This document shows positions 1-13,604 of a stretch of 64,000 bases of DNA, one piece after another. Source of the DNA: Euglena gracilis (lineage: Eukaryota > Euglenida > Euglenophyceae > Euglenales); NCBI GenBank assembly GCA_039621445.1, contig CP154954.1, forward strand, positions 48,525,847-48,589,846, given 5' to 3'. The notes below the pieces were generated by a model, which was given only the letters and a program-made list of their open reading frames with translations, made no database searches and was not told the origin of the DNA. Made by a program: the position numbers and the translations under genes. The first letter of the stretch is position 1, and each line of letters starts with the position of its first letter.

Positions 1-737
1 CCGGGCGCCTGCTGGCGGAGGCGAGGGTGGGGGTGGCAAGGGGCGGGACCCGGTGACTGTGCCTGCTGCGGGTCACCCTCAAGGCAGGCGGTGTACACCT
101 TTGGGGGCTCCAGTGGGTTGTCGGGCCCATCTGCTTGCCTGGGCAACACCAGATAGGCCCGAAAGGACTGTGGAACCGGACTGAAACTTCTTTCCAACTT
201 AATCTTGGGGTGCGTGAATGACTGGTCAGGGGCTGAATGCGACGACAGTGCCCAGTCGGTCACAGTTCTCCCGTCGGATGCCCTGCCCGGCAACGGCCCC
301 AGTGAAGGGGTGTAGTACATAGAATGCTGGGTGGAACCGCGAACATTGGTATGGCCCAGCGAACTGCGACTCACGTGCGTCGACTGTGTGCCTCAGCATC
401 AGATCATCCCCCATGTACTGTGTGGATTTGGGACCGAAAGACGCTCAGGACATGCACGCCACAAGCCAAAATCAGTCAGCAAACGGACGGGTTGGCGAGA
501 CAGGCACGAGCTACGCGGTGTTTCCACCAACGTCACCCTTCGCTCCAACAACGCCCTTCACAAAGTCCAAAGTGGCAAATGGGATCGCCGGAGTCATTGG
601 GGTGTGTTCTTTTGGGGCCAAGGAAGGTTTCTCTGGAACATCCATATCCGATCCCATGCATCTCTGATTTTTCCCGACTTCTTTCTACCCATTTGGGTGG
701 ACGACACGGGCAGCCAGCCAGGGTCCGAGGGGGACAG

Positions 738-1307
738 GCAGCCCCACCCGCAGCGCAACGCCCACCAGAACCCCCACCCGCAGCAGCACCGAGAGCCGCA
801 CCCGCACCGCAGCCCGGCCTCCGCCGGCCCTGGGGGCGCCCGTCCTCCACTGCCGGAGATACCAGGGGTGGAACTCCACCGGGTTAGGGGAGGGAGGGGG
901 GGGGGGGCAGGTAGACAGTCGGCAAGGAGCGGCGTTGGGGCTGGGGGGCCTCCTGGGACTGGTTAGGCGGGGATGGGGGCTTTTGTGCTGGGCACGGGGG
1001 CTGGGACCCTTCTGCTGGCTGGGAGGCTGGCCGCGGGGCCAGCGGACGCCAGGGTCCGACCCCCACAGGCTCAGCGTCGCCCACCACGAGCGCCACGGGG
1101 ACGGACAGCCAGACGGAGAGTGGCAGCGAGAGCACAGCCTCCGCCACCCGCAGCGTGACCCTGGCAGCGACCAGCAGCGGGACGCCGACGGTGACGGGTA
1201 GCGCCACAGTCTCCCCGAGCCGCAGTGAGACGCGCACAGCGAGCGTCACGGAGGCCGGGCGCCTGCTGGCGGAGGCGAGGGTGGGGGTGGCAAGGGGCGG
1301 GACCCGG
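738..1307 (+). other. Representative pair of Ser/Thr-rich exon-like patches in the array unit
   Basis: In the first full copy, a patch starting at 738 follows a GGGACAG acceptor-like site and reads as a Thr/Ser/Arg/Pro-rich stretch (motifs TRSATPTRTPTRSST and ESRTRTA). A second patch starting at 1069 follows CCCCACAG and reads TSATGTDSQTESGSESG, then TRSVTLAATSSGTPTVTGS, ending near a TGA at about 1307. Both begin after AG in the same phase (two bases, then codons). Low-complexity Ser/Thr stretches like these are usual in secreted or wall-associated proteins. I could not find donors that keep the phase, so exon ends are not fixed and expression is unproven. The same pair recurs in every array copy and in the diverged copies to 28.5 kb. 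Confidence 0.35.
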
Positions 1308-4300
1308 TGACTGTGCCTGCTGCGGGTCACCCTCAAGGCAGGCGGTGTACACCTTTGGGGGCTCCAGTGGGTTGTCGGGCCCATCTGCTTGCCTGGGCAA
1401 CACCAGATAGGCCCGAAAGGACTGTGGAACCGGACTGAAACTTCTTTCCAACTTAATCTTGGGGTGCGTGAATGACTGGTCAGGGGCTGAATGCGACGAC
1501 AGTGCCCAGTCGGTCACAGTTCTCCCGTCGGATGCCCTGCCCGGCAACGGCCCCAGTGAAGGGGTGTAGTACATAGAATGCTGGGTGGAACCGCGAACAT
1601 TGGTATGGCCCAGCGAACTGCGACTCACGTGCGTCGACTGTGTGCCTCAGCATCAGATCATCCCCATGTACTGTGTGGATTTGGGACCGAAAGACGCTCA
1701 GGACATGCACGCCACAAGCCAAAATCAGTCAGCAAACGGACGGGTTGGCGAGACAGGCACGAGCTACGCGGTGTTTCCACCAACGTCACCCTTCGCTCCA
1801 ACAACGCCCTTCACAAAGTCCAAAGTGGCAAATGGGATCGCCGGAGTCATTGGGGTGTGTTCTTTTGGGGCCAAGGAAGGTTTCTCTGGAACATCCATAT
1901 CCGATCCCATGCATCTCTGATTTTTCCCGACTTCTTTCTACCCATTTGGGTGGACGACACGGGCAGCCAGCCAGGGTCCGAGGGGGACAGGCAGCCCCAC
2001 CCGCAGCGCAACGCCCACCAGAACCCCCACCCGCAGCAGCACCGAGAGCCGCACCCGCACCGCAGCCCGGCCTCCGCCGGCCCTGGGGGCGCCCGTCCTC
2101 CACTGCCGGAGATACCAGGGGTGGAACTCCACCGGGTTAGGGGAGGGAGGGGGGGGGGCAGGTAGACAGTCGGCAAGGAGCGGCGTTGGGGCTGGGGGGC
2201 CTCCTGGGACTGGTTAGGCGGGGATGGGGGCTTTTGTGCTGGGCACGGGGGCTGGGACCCTTCTGCTGGCTGGGAGGCTGGCCGCGGGGCCAGCGGACGC
2301 CAGGGTCCGACCCCCACAGGCTCAGCGTCGCCCACCACGAGCGCCACGGGGACGGACAGCCAGACGGAGAGTGGCAGCGAGAGCAGCACAGCCTCCGCCA
2401 CCCGCAGCGTGACCCTGGCAGCGACCAGCAGCGGGACGCCGACGGTGACGGGTAGCGCCACAGTCTCCCCGAGCCGCAGTGAGACGCGCACAGCGAGCGT
2501 CACGGAGGCCGGGCGCCTGCTGGCGGAGGCGAGGGTGGGGGTGGCAAGGGGCGGGACCCGGTGACTGTGCCTGCTGCGGGTCACCCTCAAGGCAGGCGGT
2601 GTACACCTTTGGGGGCTCCAGTGGGTTGTCGGGCCCATCTGCTTGCCTGGGCAACACCAGATAGGCCCGAAAGGACTGTGGAACCGGACTGAAACTTCTT
2701 TCCAACTTAATCTTGGGGTGCGTGAATGACTGGTCAGGGGCTGAATGCGACGACAGTGCCCAGCCGGTCACAGTTCTCCCGTCGGATGCCCTGCCCGGCA
2801 ACGGCCCCAGTGAAGGGGTGTAGTACATAGAATGCTGGGTGGAACCGCGAACATTGGTATGGCCCAGCGAACTGCGACTCACGTGCGTCGACTGTGTGCC
2901 TCAGCCTCAGAAGATCATCCCCCATGTACTGTGTGGATTTGGGACCGAAAGACGCTCAGGACATGCACGCCACAAGCCAAAATCAGTCAGCAAACGGACG
3001 GGTTGGCGAGACAGGCACGAGCTACGCGGTGTTTCCACCAACGTCACCCTTCGCTCCAACAACGCCCTTCACAAAGTCCAAAGTGGCAAATGGGATCGCC
3101 GGAGTCATTGGGGTGTGTTCTTTTGGGGCCAAGGAAGGTTTCTCTGGAACATCCATATCCGATCCCATGCATCTCTGATTTTTCCCGACTTCTTTCTACC
3201 CATTTGGGTGGACGACACGGGCAGCCAGCCAGGGTCCGAGGGGGACAGGCAGCCCCACCCGCAGCGCAACGCCCACCAGAACCCCCACCCGCAGCAGCAC
3301 CGAGAGCCGCACCCGCACCGCAGCCCGGCCTCCGCCGGCCCTGGGGGCGCCCGTCCTCCACTGCCGGAGATACCAGGGGTGGAACTCCACCGGGTTAGGG
3401 GAGGGAGGGGGGGGGGGCAGGTAGACAGTCGGCAAGGAGCGGCGTTGGGGCTGGGGGGCCTCCTGGGACTGGTTAGGCGGGGATGGGGGCTTTTGTGCTG
3501 GGCACGGGGGCTGGGACCCTTCTGCTGGCTGGGAGGCTGGCCGCGGGGCCAGCGGACGCCAGGGTCCGACCCCCACAGGCTCAGCGTCGCCCACCACGAG
3601 CGCCACGGGGACGGACAGCCAGACGGAGAGTGGCAGCGAGAGCGGCACAGCCTCCGCCACCCGCAGCGTGACCCTGGCAGCGACCAGCAGCGGGACGCCG
3701 ACGGTGACGGGTAGCGCCACAGTCTCCCCGAGCCGCAGTGAGACGCGCACAGCGAGCGTCACGGAGGCCGGGCGCCTGCTGGCGGAGGCGAGGGTGGGGG
3801 TGGCAAGGGGCGGGACCCGGTGACTGTGCCTGCTGCGGGTCACCCTCAAGGCAGGCGGTGTACACCTTTGGGGGCTCCAGTGGGTTGTCGGGCCCATCTG
3901 CTTGCCTGGGCAACACCAGATAGGCCCGAAAGGACTGTGGAACCGGACTGAAACTTCTTTCCAACTTAATCTTGGGGTGCGTGAATGACTGGTCAGGGGC
4001 TGAATGCGACGACAGTGCCCAGTCGGTCACAGTTCTCCCGTCGGATGCCCTGCCCGGCAACGGCCCCAGTGAAGGGGTGTAGTACATAGAATGCTGGGTG
4101 GAACCGCGAACATTGGTATGGCCCAGCGAACTGCGACTCACGTGCGTCGACTGTGTGCCTCAGCATCAGATCATCCCCCATGTACTGTGTGGATTTGGGA
4201 CCGAAAGACGCTCAGGACATACACGCCACAAGCCAAAATCAGTCAGCAAACGGACGGGTTGGCGAGACAGGCACGAGCTACGCGGTGTTTCCACCAACGT

Positions 4301-5677
4301 CACCCTTCGCTCCGACAACGCCCTTCACAAAGTCCAAAGTGGCAAATGGGATCGCCGGAGTCATTGGGGTGTGTTCTTTTGGGGCCAAGGAAGGTTTCTC
4401 TGGAACATCCATATCCGATCCCATGCATCTCTGATTTTTCCCGACTTCTTTCTACCCATTTGGGTGGACGACACGGGCAGCCAGCCAGGGTCCGAGGGGG
4501 ACAGGCAGCCCCACCCGCAGCGCAACGCCCACCAGAACCCCCACCCGCAGCAGCACCGAGAGCCGCACCCGCACCGCAGCCCGGCCTCCGCCGGCCCTGG
4601 GGGCGCCCGTCCTCCACTGCCGGAGATACCAGGGGTGGAACTCCACCGGGTTAGGGGAGGGAGGGGGGGGGCAGGTAGACAGTCGGCAAGGAGCGGCGTT
4701 GGGGCTGGGGGGCCTCCTGGGACTGGTTAGGCGGGGATGGGGGCTTTTGTGCTGGGCACGGGGGCTGGGACCCTTCTGCTGGCTGGGAGGCTGGCCGCGG
4801 GGGCAGCGGACGCCAGGGTCCGACCCCCACAGGCTCAGCGTCGCCCACCACGAGCGCCACGGGGACGGACAGCCAGACGGAGAGTGGCAGCGAGAGCGGC
4901 ACAGCCTCCGCCACCCGCAGCGTGACCCTGGCAGCGACCAGCAGCGGGACGCCGACGGTGACGGGTAGCGCCACAGTCTCCCCGAGCCGCACAGCGAGCG
5001 TCACGGAGGCCAGGCGCCTGCTGGCGGAGGCGAGGGTGGGGGTGGCAAGGGGCGGGACCCGGTGACTGTGCCTGCTGCGGGTCACCCTCAAGGCAGGCGG
5101 TGTAAACCTTTGGGGGCTCCAGTGGGTTGTCGGGCCCATCTGCTTGCCTGGGCAGCACCAGATAGGCCCGAAAGGACTGTGGAACCGGACTGAAACTTCT
5201 TTCCAACTTAATCTTGGGGTGCGTGAATGACTGGTCAGGGGCTGAATGCGACGACAGTGCCCAGCCGGTCACAGTTCTCCCGTCGGATGCCCTGCCCGGC
5301 AACGGCCCCAGTGAAGGGGTGTAGTACATAGAATGCTGGGTGGAACCGCGAACATTGGTATGGCCCAGCGAACTGCGACTCACGTGCGTCGACTGTGTGC
5401 CTCAGCCTCAGAAGATCATCCCCATGCACTGTGTGGATTTGGGACCGAAAGACGCTCAGGACATGCACGCCACAAGCCAAAATCAGTCAGCAAACGGACG
5501 GGTTGGCGAGACAGGCACGAGCTACGCGGTGTTTCCACCAACGTCACCCTTCGCTCTAACAACGCCCTTCACAAAGTCCAAAGTGGCAAATGGGATCGCC
5601 GGAGTCATTGGGGTGTGTTCTTTTGGGGCCAAGGAAGGTTTCTCTGGAACATCCATATCCGATCCCATGCATCTCTG

Positions 5678-5697
5678 ATTTTTTTTTTTTTTTTTCT
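5678..5697 (+). repeat. Poly-T tract replacing unit sequence
   Basis: In the copy anchored at 5333 the usual TTTTTCCCGACTTCTTTCTACC segment is replaced by a run of about 20 T. The other copies keep the original text. This is either slippage at a T-rich site or a base-calling error. Confidence 0.8.
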
Positions 5698-8600
5698 ACC
5701 CATTTGGGTGGACGACACGGGCAGCCAGCCAGGGTCCGAGGGGGACAGGCAGCCCCACCCGCAGCGCAACGCCCACCAGAACCCCCACCCGCAGCAGCAC
5801 CGAGAGCCGCACCCGCACCGCAGCCCGGCCTCCGCCGGCCCTGGGGGCGCCCGTCCTCCACTGCCGGAGATACCAGGGGTGGAACTCCACCGGGTTAGGG
5901 GAGGGAGGGGGGGGGCAGGTAGACAGTCGGCAAGGAGCGGCGTTGGGGCTGGGGGGCCTCCTGGGACTGGTTAGGCGGGGATGGGGGCTTTTGTGCTGGG
6001 CACGGGGGCTGGGACCCTTCTGCTGGCTGGGAGGCTGGCCGCGGGGCCAGCGGACGCCAGGGTCCGACCCCCACAGGCTCAGCGTCGCCCACCACGAGCG
6101 CCACGGGGACGGACAGCCAGACGGAGAGTGGCAGCGAGAGCGGCACAGCCTCCGCCACCCGCAGCGTGACCCTGGCAGCGACCAGCAGCGGGACGCCGAC
6201 GGTGACGGGTAGCGCCACAGTCTCCCCGAGCCGCAGTGAGACGCGCACAGCGAGCGTCACGGAGGCCGGGCGCCTGCTGGCGGAGGCGAGGGTGGGGGTG
6301 GCAAGGGGCGGGACCCGGTGACTGTGCCTGCTGCGGGTCACCCTCAAGGCAGGCGGTGTACACCTTTGGGGGCTCCAGTGGGTTGTCGGGCCCATCTGCT
6401 TGCCTGGGCAGCACCAGATAGGCCCGAAAGGACTGTGGAACCGGACTGAAACTTCTTTCCAACTTAATCTTGGGGTGCGTGAATGACTGGTCAGGGGCTG
6501 AATGCGACGACAGTGCCCAGCCGGTCACAGTTCTCCCGTCGGATGCCCTGCCCGGCAACGGCCCCAGTGAAGGGGTGTAGTACATAGAATGCTGGGTGGA
6601 ACCGCGAACATTGGTATGGCCCAGCGAACTGCGACTCACGTGCGTCGACTGTGTGCCTCAGCATCAGATCATCCCCATGTACTGTGTGGATTTGGGACCG
6701 AAAGACGCTCAGGACATGCACGCCACAAGCCAAAATCAGTCAGCAAACGGACGGGTTGGCGAGACAGGCACGAGCTACGCGGTGTTTCCACCAACGTCAC
6801 CCTTCGCTCCAACAACGCCCTTCACAAAGTCCAAAGTGGCAAATGGGATCGCCGGAGTCATTGGGGTGTGTTCTTTTGGGGCCAAGGAAGGTTTCTCTGG
6901 AACATCCATATCCGATCCCATGCATCTCTGATTTTTCCCGACTTCTTTCTACCCATTTGGGTGGACGACACGGGCAGCCAGCCAGGGTCCGAGGGGGACA
7001 GGCAGCCCCACCCGCAGCGCAACGCCCACCAGAACCCCCACCCGCAGCAGCACCGAGAGCCGCACCCGCACCGCAGCCCGGCCTCCGCCGGCCCTGGGGG
7101 CGCCCGTCCTCCACTGCCGGAGATACCAGGGGTGGACCTCCAAGGGGTTGGGGGGGGGGGGGGGGGGGGCAGGTAGACAGTCGGCAAGGAGCGGCGTTGG
7201 GGCTGGGGGGCCTCCTGGGACTGGTTAGGCGGGGATGGGGGCTTTTGTGCTGGGCACGGGGGCTGGGACCCTTCTGCTGGCTGGGAGGCTGGCCGCGGGG
7301 CCAGCGGACGCCAGGGTCCGACCCCCACAGGCTCAGCGTCGCCCACCACGAGCGCCACGGGGACGGACAGCCAGACGGAGAGTGGCAGCGAGAGCGGCAC
7401 AGCCTCCGCCACCCGCAGCGTGACCCTGGCAGCGACCAGCAGCGGGACGCCGACGGTGACGGGTAGCGCCACAGTCTCCCCGAGCCGCAGTGAGACGCGC
7501 ACAGCGAGCGTCACGGAGGCCGGGCGCCTGCTGGCGGAGGCGAGGGTGGGGGTGGCAAGGGGCGGGACCCGGTGACTGTGCCTGCTGCGGGTCACCCTCA
7601 AGGCAGGCGGTGTACACCTTTGGGGGCTCCAGTGGGTTGTCGGGCCCATCTGCTTGCCTGGGCAGCACCAGATAGGCCCGAAAGGACTGTGGAACCGGAC
7701 TGAAACTTCTTTCCAACTTAATCTTGGGGTGCGTGAATGACTGGTCAGGGGCTGAATGCGACGACAGTGCCCAGCCGGTCACAGTTCTCCCGTCGGATGC
7801 CCTGCCCGGCAACGGCCCCAGTGAAGGGGTGTAGTAGTACATAGAATGCTGGGTGGAACCGCGAACATTGGTATGGCCCAGCGAACTGCGACTCACGTGC
7901 GTCGACTGTGTGCCTCAGCCTCAGAAGATCATCCCCATGCACTGTGTGGATTTGGGACCGAAAGACGCTCAGGACATGCACGCCACAAGCCAAAATCAGT
8001 CAGCAAACGGACGGGTTGGCGAGACAGGCACGAGCTACGCGGTGTTTCCACCAACGTCACCCTTCGCTCTAACAACGCCCTTCACAAAGTCCAAAGTGGC
8101 AAATGGGATCGCCGGAGTCATTGGGGTGTGTTCTTTTGGGGCCAAGGAAGGTTTCTCTGGAACATCCATATCCGATCCCATGCATCTCTGATTTTTCCCG
8201 ACTTCTTTCTACCCATTTGGGTGGACGACACGGGCAGCCAGCCAGGGTCCGAGGGGGACAGGCAGCCCCACCCGCAGCGCAACGCCCACCAGAACCCCCA
8301 CCCGCAGCAGCACCGAGAGCCGCACCCGCACCGCAGCCCGGCCTCCGCCGGCCCTGGGGGCGCCCGTCCTCCACTGCCGGAGATACCAGGGGGGGACCTC
8401 CACCGGGTTAGGGGAGGGGGGGGGGGGGGCAGGTAGACAGTCGGCAAGGAGCGGCGTTGGGGCTGGGGGGCCTCCTGGGACTGGTTAGGCGGGGATGGGG
8501 GCTTTTGTGCTGGGCACGGGGGCTGGGACCCTTCTGCTGGCTGGGAGGCTGGCCGCGGGGCCAGCGGACGCCAGGGTCCGACCCCCACAGGCTCAGCGTC

Positions 8601-11600
8601 GCCCACCACGAGCGCCACGGGGACGGACAGCCAGACGGAGAGTGGCAGCGAGAGCGGCACAGCCTCCGCCACCCGCAGCGTGACCCTGGCAGCGACCAGC
8701 AGCGGGACGCCGACGGTGACGGGTAGCGCAGCAGTCTCCCCGAGCCGCAGTGAGACGCGCACAGCGAGCGTCACGGAGGCCGGGCGCCTGCTGGCGGAGG
8801 CGAGGGTGGGGGTGGCAAGGGGCGGGACCCGGTGACTGTGCCTGCTGCGGGTCACCCTCAAGGCAGGCGGTGTACACCTTTGGGGGCTCCAGTGGGTTGT
8901 CGGGCCCATCTGCTTGCCTGGGCAGCACCAGATAGGCCCGAAAGGACTGTGGAACCGGACTGAAACTTCTTTCCAACTTAATCTTGGGGTGCGTGAATGA
9001 CTGGTCAGGGGCTGAATGCGACGACAGTGCCCAGCCGGTCACAGTTCTCCCGTCGGATGCCCTGCCCGGCAACGGCCCCAGTGAAGGGGTGTAGTACATA
9101 GAATGCTGGGTGGAACCGCGAACATTGGTATGGCCCAGCGAACTGCGACTCACGTGCGTCGACTGTGTGCCTCAGCCTCAGAAGATCATCCCCATGCACT
9201 GTGTGGATTTGGGACCGAAAGACGCTCAGGACATGCACGCCACAAGCCAAAATCAGTCAGCAAACGGACGGGTTGGCGAGACAGGCACGAGCTACGCGGT
9301 GTTTCCACCAACGTCACCCTTCGCTCCAACAACGCCCTTCACAAAGTCCAAAGTGGCAAATGGGATCGCCGGAGTCAAAGGGTGTGTTCTTTTGGGGCCA
9401 AGGAAGGTTTCTCTGGAACATCCATATCCGATCCCATGCATCTCTGATTTTTCCCGACTTCTTTCTACCCATTTGGGTGGACGACACGGGCAGCCAGCCA
9501 GGGTCCGAGGGGGACAGGCAGCCCCACCCGCAGCGCAACGCCCACCAGAACCCCCACCCGCAGCAGCACCGAGAGCCGCACCCGCACCGCAGCCCGGCCT
9601 CCGCCGGCCCTGGGGGCGCCCGTCCTCCACTGCCGGAGATACCAGGGGTGGAACTCCACCGGGTTAGGGGAGGGAGGGGGGGGGGCAGGTAGACAGTCGG
9701 CAAGGAGCGGCGTTGGGGCTGGGGGGCCTCCTGGGACTGGTTAGGCGGGGATGGGGGCTTTTGTGCTGGGCACGGGGGCTGGGACCCTTCTGCTGGCTGG
9801 GAGGCTGGCCGCGGGGCCAGCGGACGCCAGGGTCCGACCCCCACAGGCTCAGCGTCGCCCACCACGAGCGCCACGGGGACGGACAGCCAGACGGAGAGTG
9901 GCAGCGAGAGCGGCACAGCCTCCGCCACCCGCAGCGTGACCCTGGCAGCGACCAGCAGCGGGACGCCGACGGTGACGGGTAGCGCCACAGTCTCCCCGAG
10001 CCGCAGTGAGACGCGCACAGCGAGCGTCACGGAGGCCGGGCGCCTGCTGGCGGAGGCGAGGGTGGGGGTGGCAAGGGGCGGGACCCGGTGACTGTGCCTG
10101 CTGCGGGTCACCCTCAAGGCAGGCGGTGTACACCTTTGGGGGCTCCAGTGGGTTGTCGGGCCCATCTGCTTGCCTGGGCAGCACCAGATAGGCCCGAAAG
10201 GACTGTGGAACCGGACTGAAACTTCTTTCCAACTTAATCTTGGGGTGCGTGAATGACTGGTCAGGGGCTGAATGCGACGACAGTGCCCAGCCGGTCACAG
10301 TTCTCCCGTCGGATGCCCTGCCCGGCAACGGCCCCAGTGAAGGGGTGTAGTACATAGAATGCTGGGTGGAACCGCGAACATTGGTATGGCCCAGCGAACT
10401 GCGACTCACGTGCGTCGACTGTGTGCCTCAGCCTCAGAAGATCATCCCCATGCACTGTGTGGATTTGGGACCGAAAGACGCTCAGGACATACACGCCACA
10501 AGCCAAAATCAGTCAGCAAACGGACGGGTTGGCGAGACAGGCACGAGCTACGCGGTGTTTCCACCAACGTCACCCTTCGCTCCGACAACGCCCTTCACAA
10601 AGTCCAAAGTGGCAAATGGGATCGCCGGAGTCATTGGGGTGTGTTCTTTTGGGGCCAAGGAAGGTTTCTCTGGAACATCCATATCCGATCCCATGCATCT
10701 CTGATTTTTCCCGACTTCTTTCTACCCATTTGGGTGGACGACACGGGCAGCCAGCCAGGGTCCGAGGGGGACAGGCAGCCCCACCCGCAGCGCAACGCCC
10801 ACCAGAACCCCCACCCGCAGCACCGAGAGCCGCACCCGCACCGCAGCCCGGCCTCCGCCGGCCCTGGGGGCGCCCGTCCTCCACTGCCGGAGATACCAGG
10901 GGTGGAACTCCACCGGGTTAGGGGAGGGAGGGGGGGGGCAGGTAGACAGTCGGCAAGGAGCGGCGTTGGGGCTGGGGGGCCTCCTGGGACTGGTTAGGCG
11001 GGGATGGGGGCTTTTGTGCTGGGCACGGGGGCTGGGACCCTTCTGCTGGCTGGGAGGCTGGCCGCGGGGCCAGCGGACGCCAGGGTCCGACCCCCACAGG
11101 CTCAGCGTCGCCCACCACGAGCGCCACGGGGACGGACAGCCAGACGGAGAGTGGCAGCGAGAGCGGCACAGCCTCCGCCACCCGCAGCGTGACCCTGGCA
11201 GCGACCAGCAGCGGGACGCCGACGGTGACGGGTAGCGCCACAGTCTCCCCGAGCCGCAGTGAGACGCGCACAGCGAGCGTCACGGAGGCCGGGCGCCTGC
11301 TGGCGGAGGCGAGGGTGGGGGTGGCAAGGGGCGGGACCCGGTGACTGTGCCTGCTGCGGGTCACCCTCAAGGCAGGCGGTGTACACCTTTGGGGGCTCCA
11401 GTGGGTTGTCGGGCCCATCTGCTTGCCTGGGCAGCACCAGATAGGCCCGAAAGGACTGTGGAACCGGACTGAAACTTCTTTCCAACTTCTTGGGGTGCGT
11501 GAATGACTGGTCAGGGGCTGAATGCGACGACAGTGCCCAGCCGGTCACAGTTCTCCCGTCGGATGCCCTGCCCGGCAACGGCCCCAGTGAAGGGGTGTAG

Positions 11601-13468
11601 TACATAGAATGCTGGGTGGAACCGCGAACATTGGTATGGCCCAGCGAACTGCGACTCACGTGCGTCGACTGTGTGCCTCAGCCTCAGAAGATCATCCCCC
11701 ATGTACTGTGTGGATTTGGGACCGAAAGACGCTCAGGACATGCACGCCACAAGCCAAAATCAGTGACCGGTTGGCGAGACAGGCACGAGCTACGCGGTGT
11801 TTCCACCAACGTCACCCTTCGCTCCAACAACGCCCTTCACAAAGTCCAAAGTGGCAAATGGGATCGCCGGAGTCATTGGGGTGTGTTCTTTTGGGGCCAA
11901 GGAAGGTTTCTCTGGAACATCCATATCCGATCCCATGCATCTCTGATTTTTCCCGACTTCTTTCTACCCATTTGGGTGGACGACACGGGCAGCCAGCCAG
12001 GGTCCGAGGGGGACAGGCAGCCCCACCCGCAGCGCAACGCCCACCAGAACCCCCAGGGCCTCCGCCGGCCCTGGGGGGCGCCTGTCCTCCACTGCCGGAG
12101 ATACCAGGGGTGGAACTCCACCGGGTTAGGGGAGGGAGGGGGGGGGGGCAGGTAGACAGTCGGCAAGGAGCGGCGTTGGGGCTGGGGGGCCTCCTGGGAC
12201 TGGTTAGGCGGGGATGGGGGCTTTTGTGCTGGGCACGGGGGCTGGGACCCTTCTGCTGGCTGGGAGGCTGGCCGCGGGGCCAGCGGACGCCAGGGTCCGA
12301 CCCCCACAGGCTCAGCGTCGCCCACCACGAGCGCCACGGGGACGGACAGCCAGACGGAGAGTGGCAGCGAGAGCGGCACAGCCTCCGCCACCCGCAGCGT
12401 GACCCTGGCAGCGACCAGCAGCGGGACGCCGACGGTGACGGGTAGCGCCACAGTCTCCCCGAGCCGCAGTGAGACGCGCACAGCGAGCGTCACGGAGGCC
12501 GGGCGCCTGCTGGCGGAGGCGAGGGTGGGGGTGGCAAGGGGCGGGACCCGGTGACTGTGCCTGCTGCGGGTCACCCTCAAGGCAGGCGGTGTACACCTTT
12601 GGGGGCTCCAGTGGGTTGTCGGGCCCATCTGCTTGCCTGGGCAGCACCAGATAGGCCCGAAAGGACTGTGGAACCGGACTGAAACTTCTTTCCAACTTAA
12701 TCTTGGGGTGCGTGAATGACTGGTCAGGGGCTGAATGCGACGACAGTGCCCAGCCGGTCACAGTTCTCCCGTCGGATGCCCTGCCCGGCAACGGCCCCAG
12801 TGAAGGGGTGTAGTACATAGAATGCTGGGTGGAACCGCGAACATTGGTATGGCCCAGCGAACTGCGACTCACGTGCGTCGACTGTGTGCCTCAGCCTCAG
12901 AAGATCATCCCCATGCACTGTGTGGATTTGGGACCGAAAGACGCTCAGGACATGCACGCCACAAGCCAAAATCAGTGACCGGTTGGCGAGACAGGCACGA
13001 GCTACGCGGTGTTTCCACCAACGTCACCCTTCGCTCCAACAACGCCCTTCACAAAGTCCAAAGTGGCAAATGGGATCGCCGGAGTCATTGGGGTGTGTTC
13101 TTTTGGGGCCAAGGAAGGTTTCTCTGGAACATCCATATCCGATCCCATGCATCTCTGATTTTTCCCGACTTCTTTCTACCCATTTGGGTGGACGACACGG
13201 GCAGCCAGCCAGGGTCCGAGGGGGACAGGCAGCCCCACCCGCAGCGCAACGCCCACCAGAACCCCCACCCGCAGCAGCACCGAGAGCCGCACCCGCACCG
13301 CAGCCCGGCCTCCGCCGGCCCTGGGGGGCGCCTGTCCTCCACTGCCAGAGATACCAGGGGTGGAACTAGGGGGGGGGGGGGGGGGGGGGGCAGGTAGACA
13401 GTCGGCAAGGAGCGGCGTTGGGGCTGGGGGGCCTCCTGGGACCGGTTAGGCGGGGATGGGATGGGGGG

Positions 13469-13469
<1 letters not shown>

Positions 13470-13502
<33 letters not shown>

Positions 13503-13604
13503 TTTTTTTTTTTTTTTTTTTTTTCTTTTTTGTTTTTGTTTTTTTTTTTTTTTTTTTCTTTTTTTTTTTTTCCTTTTTTTTTTTTTTTTTTTTGTTTTCT
13601 TTTG
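13470..13604 (+). repeat. Poly-T expansion (~135 bp) inside one array unit
   Basis: The copy anchored at 12822 carries an almost pure T tract, with scattered G and C, where every other copy has only the GGCTTTTGTGCTGGG motif. The flanks are otherwise intact, so this is an expansion of the TTTT in that motif. The unit is lengthened to 1,383 bp. The Phe-rich and Lys-rich ORFs here are artefacts of the tract. Confidence 0.85.

Noticed and set aside
324-3898. Many 150-290-codon ORFs on both strands in the array
   Set aside because: The same frames recur in each repeat copy on both strands; at most the Ser/Thr patches are coding.
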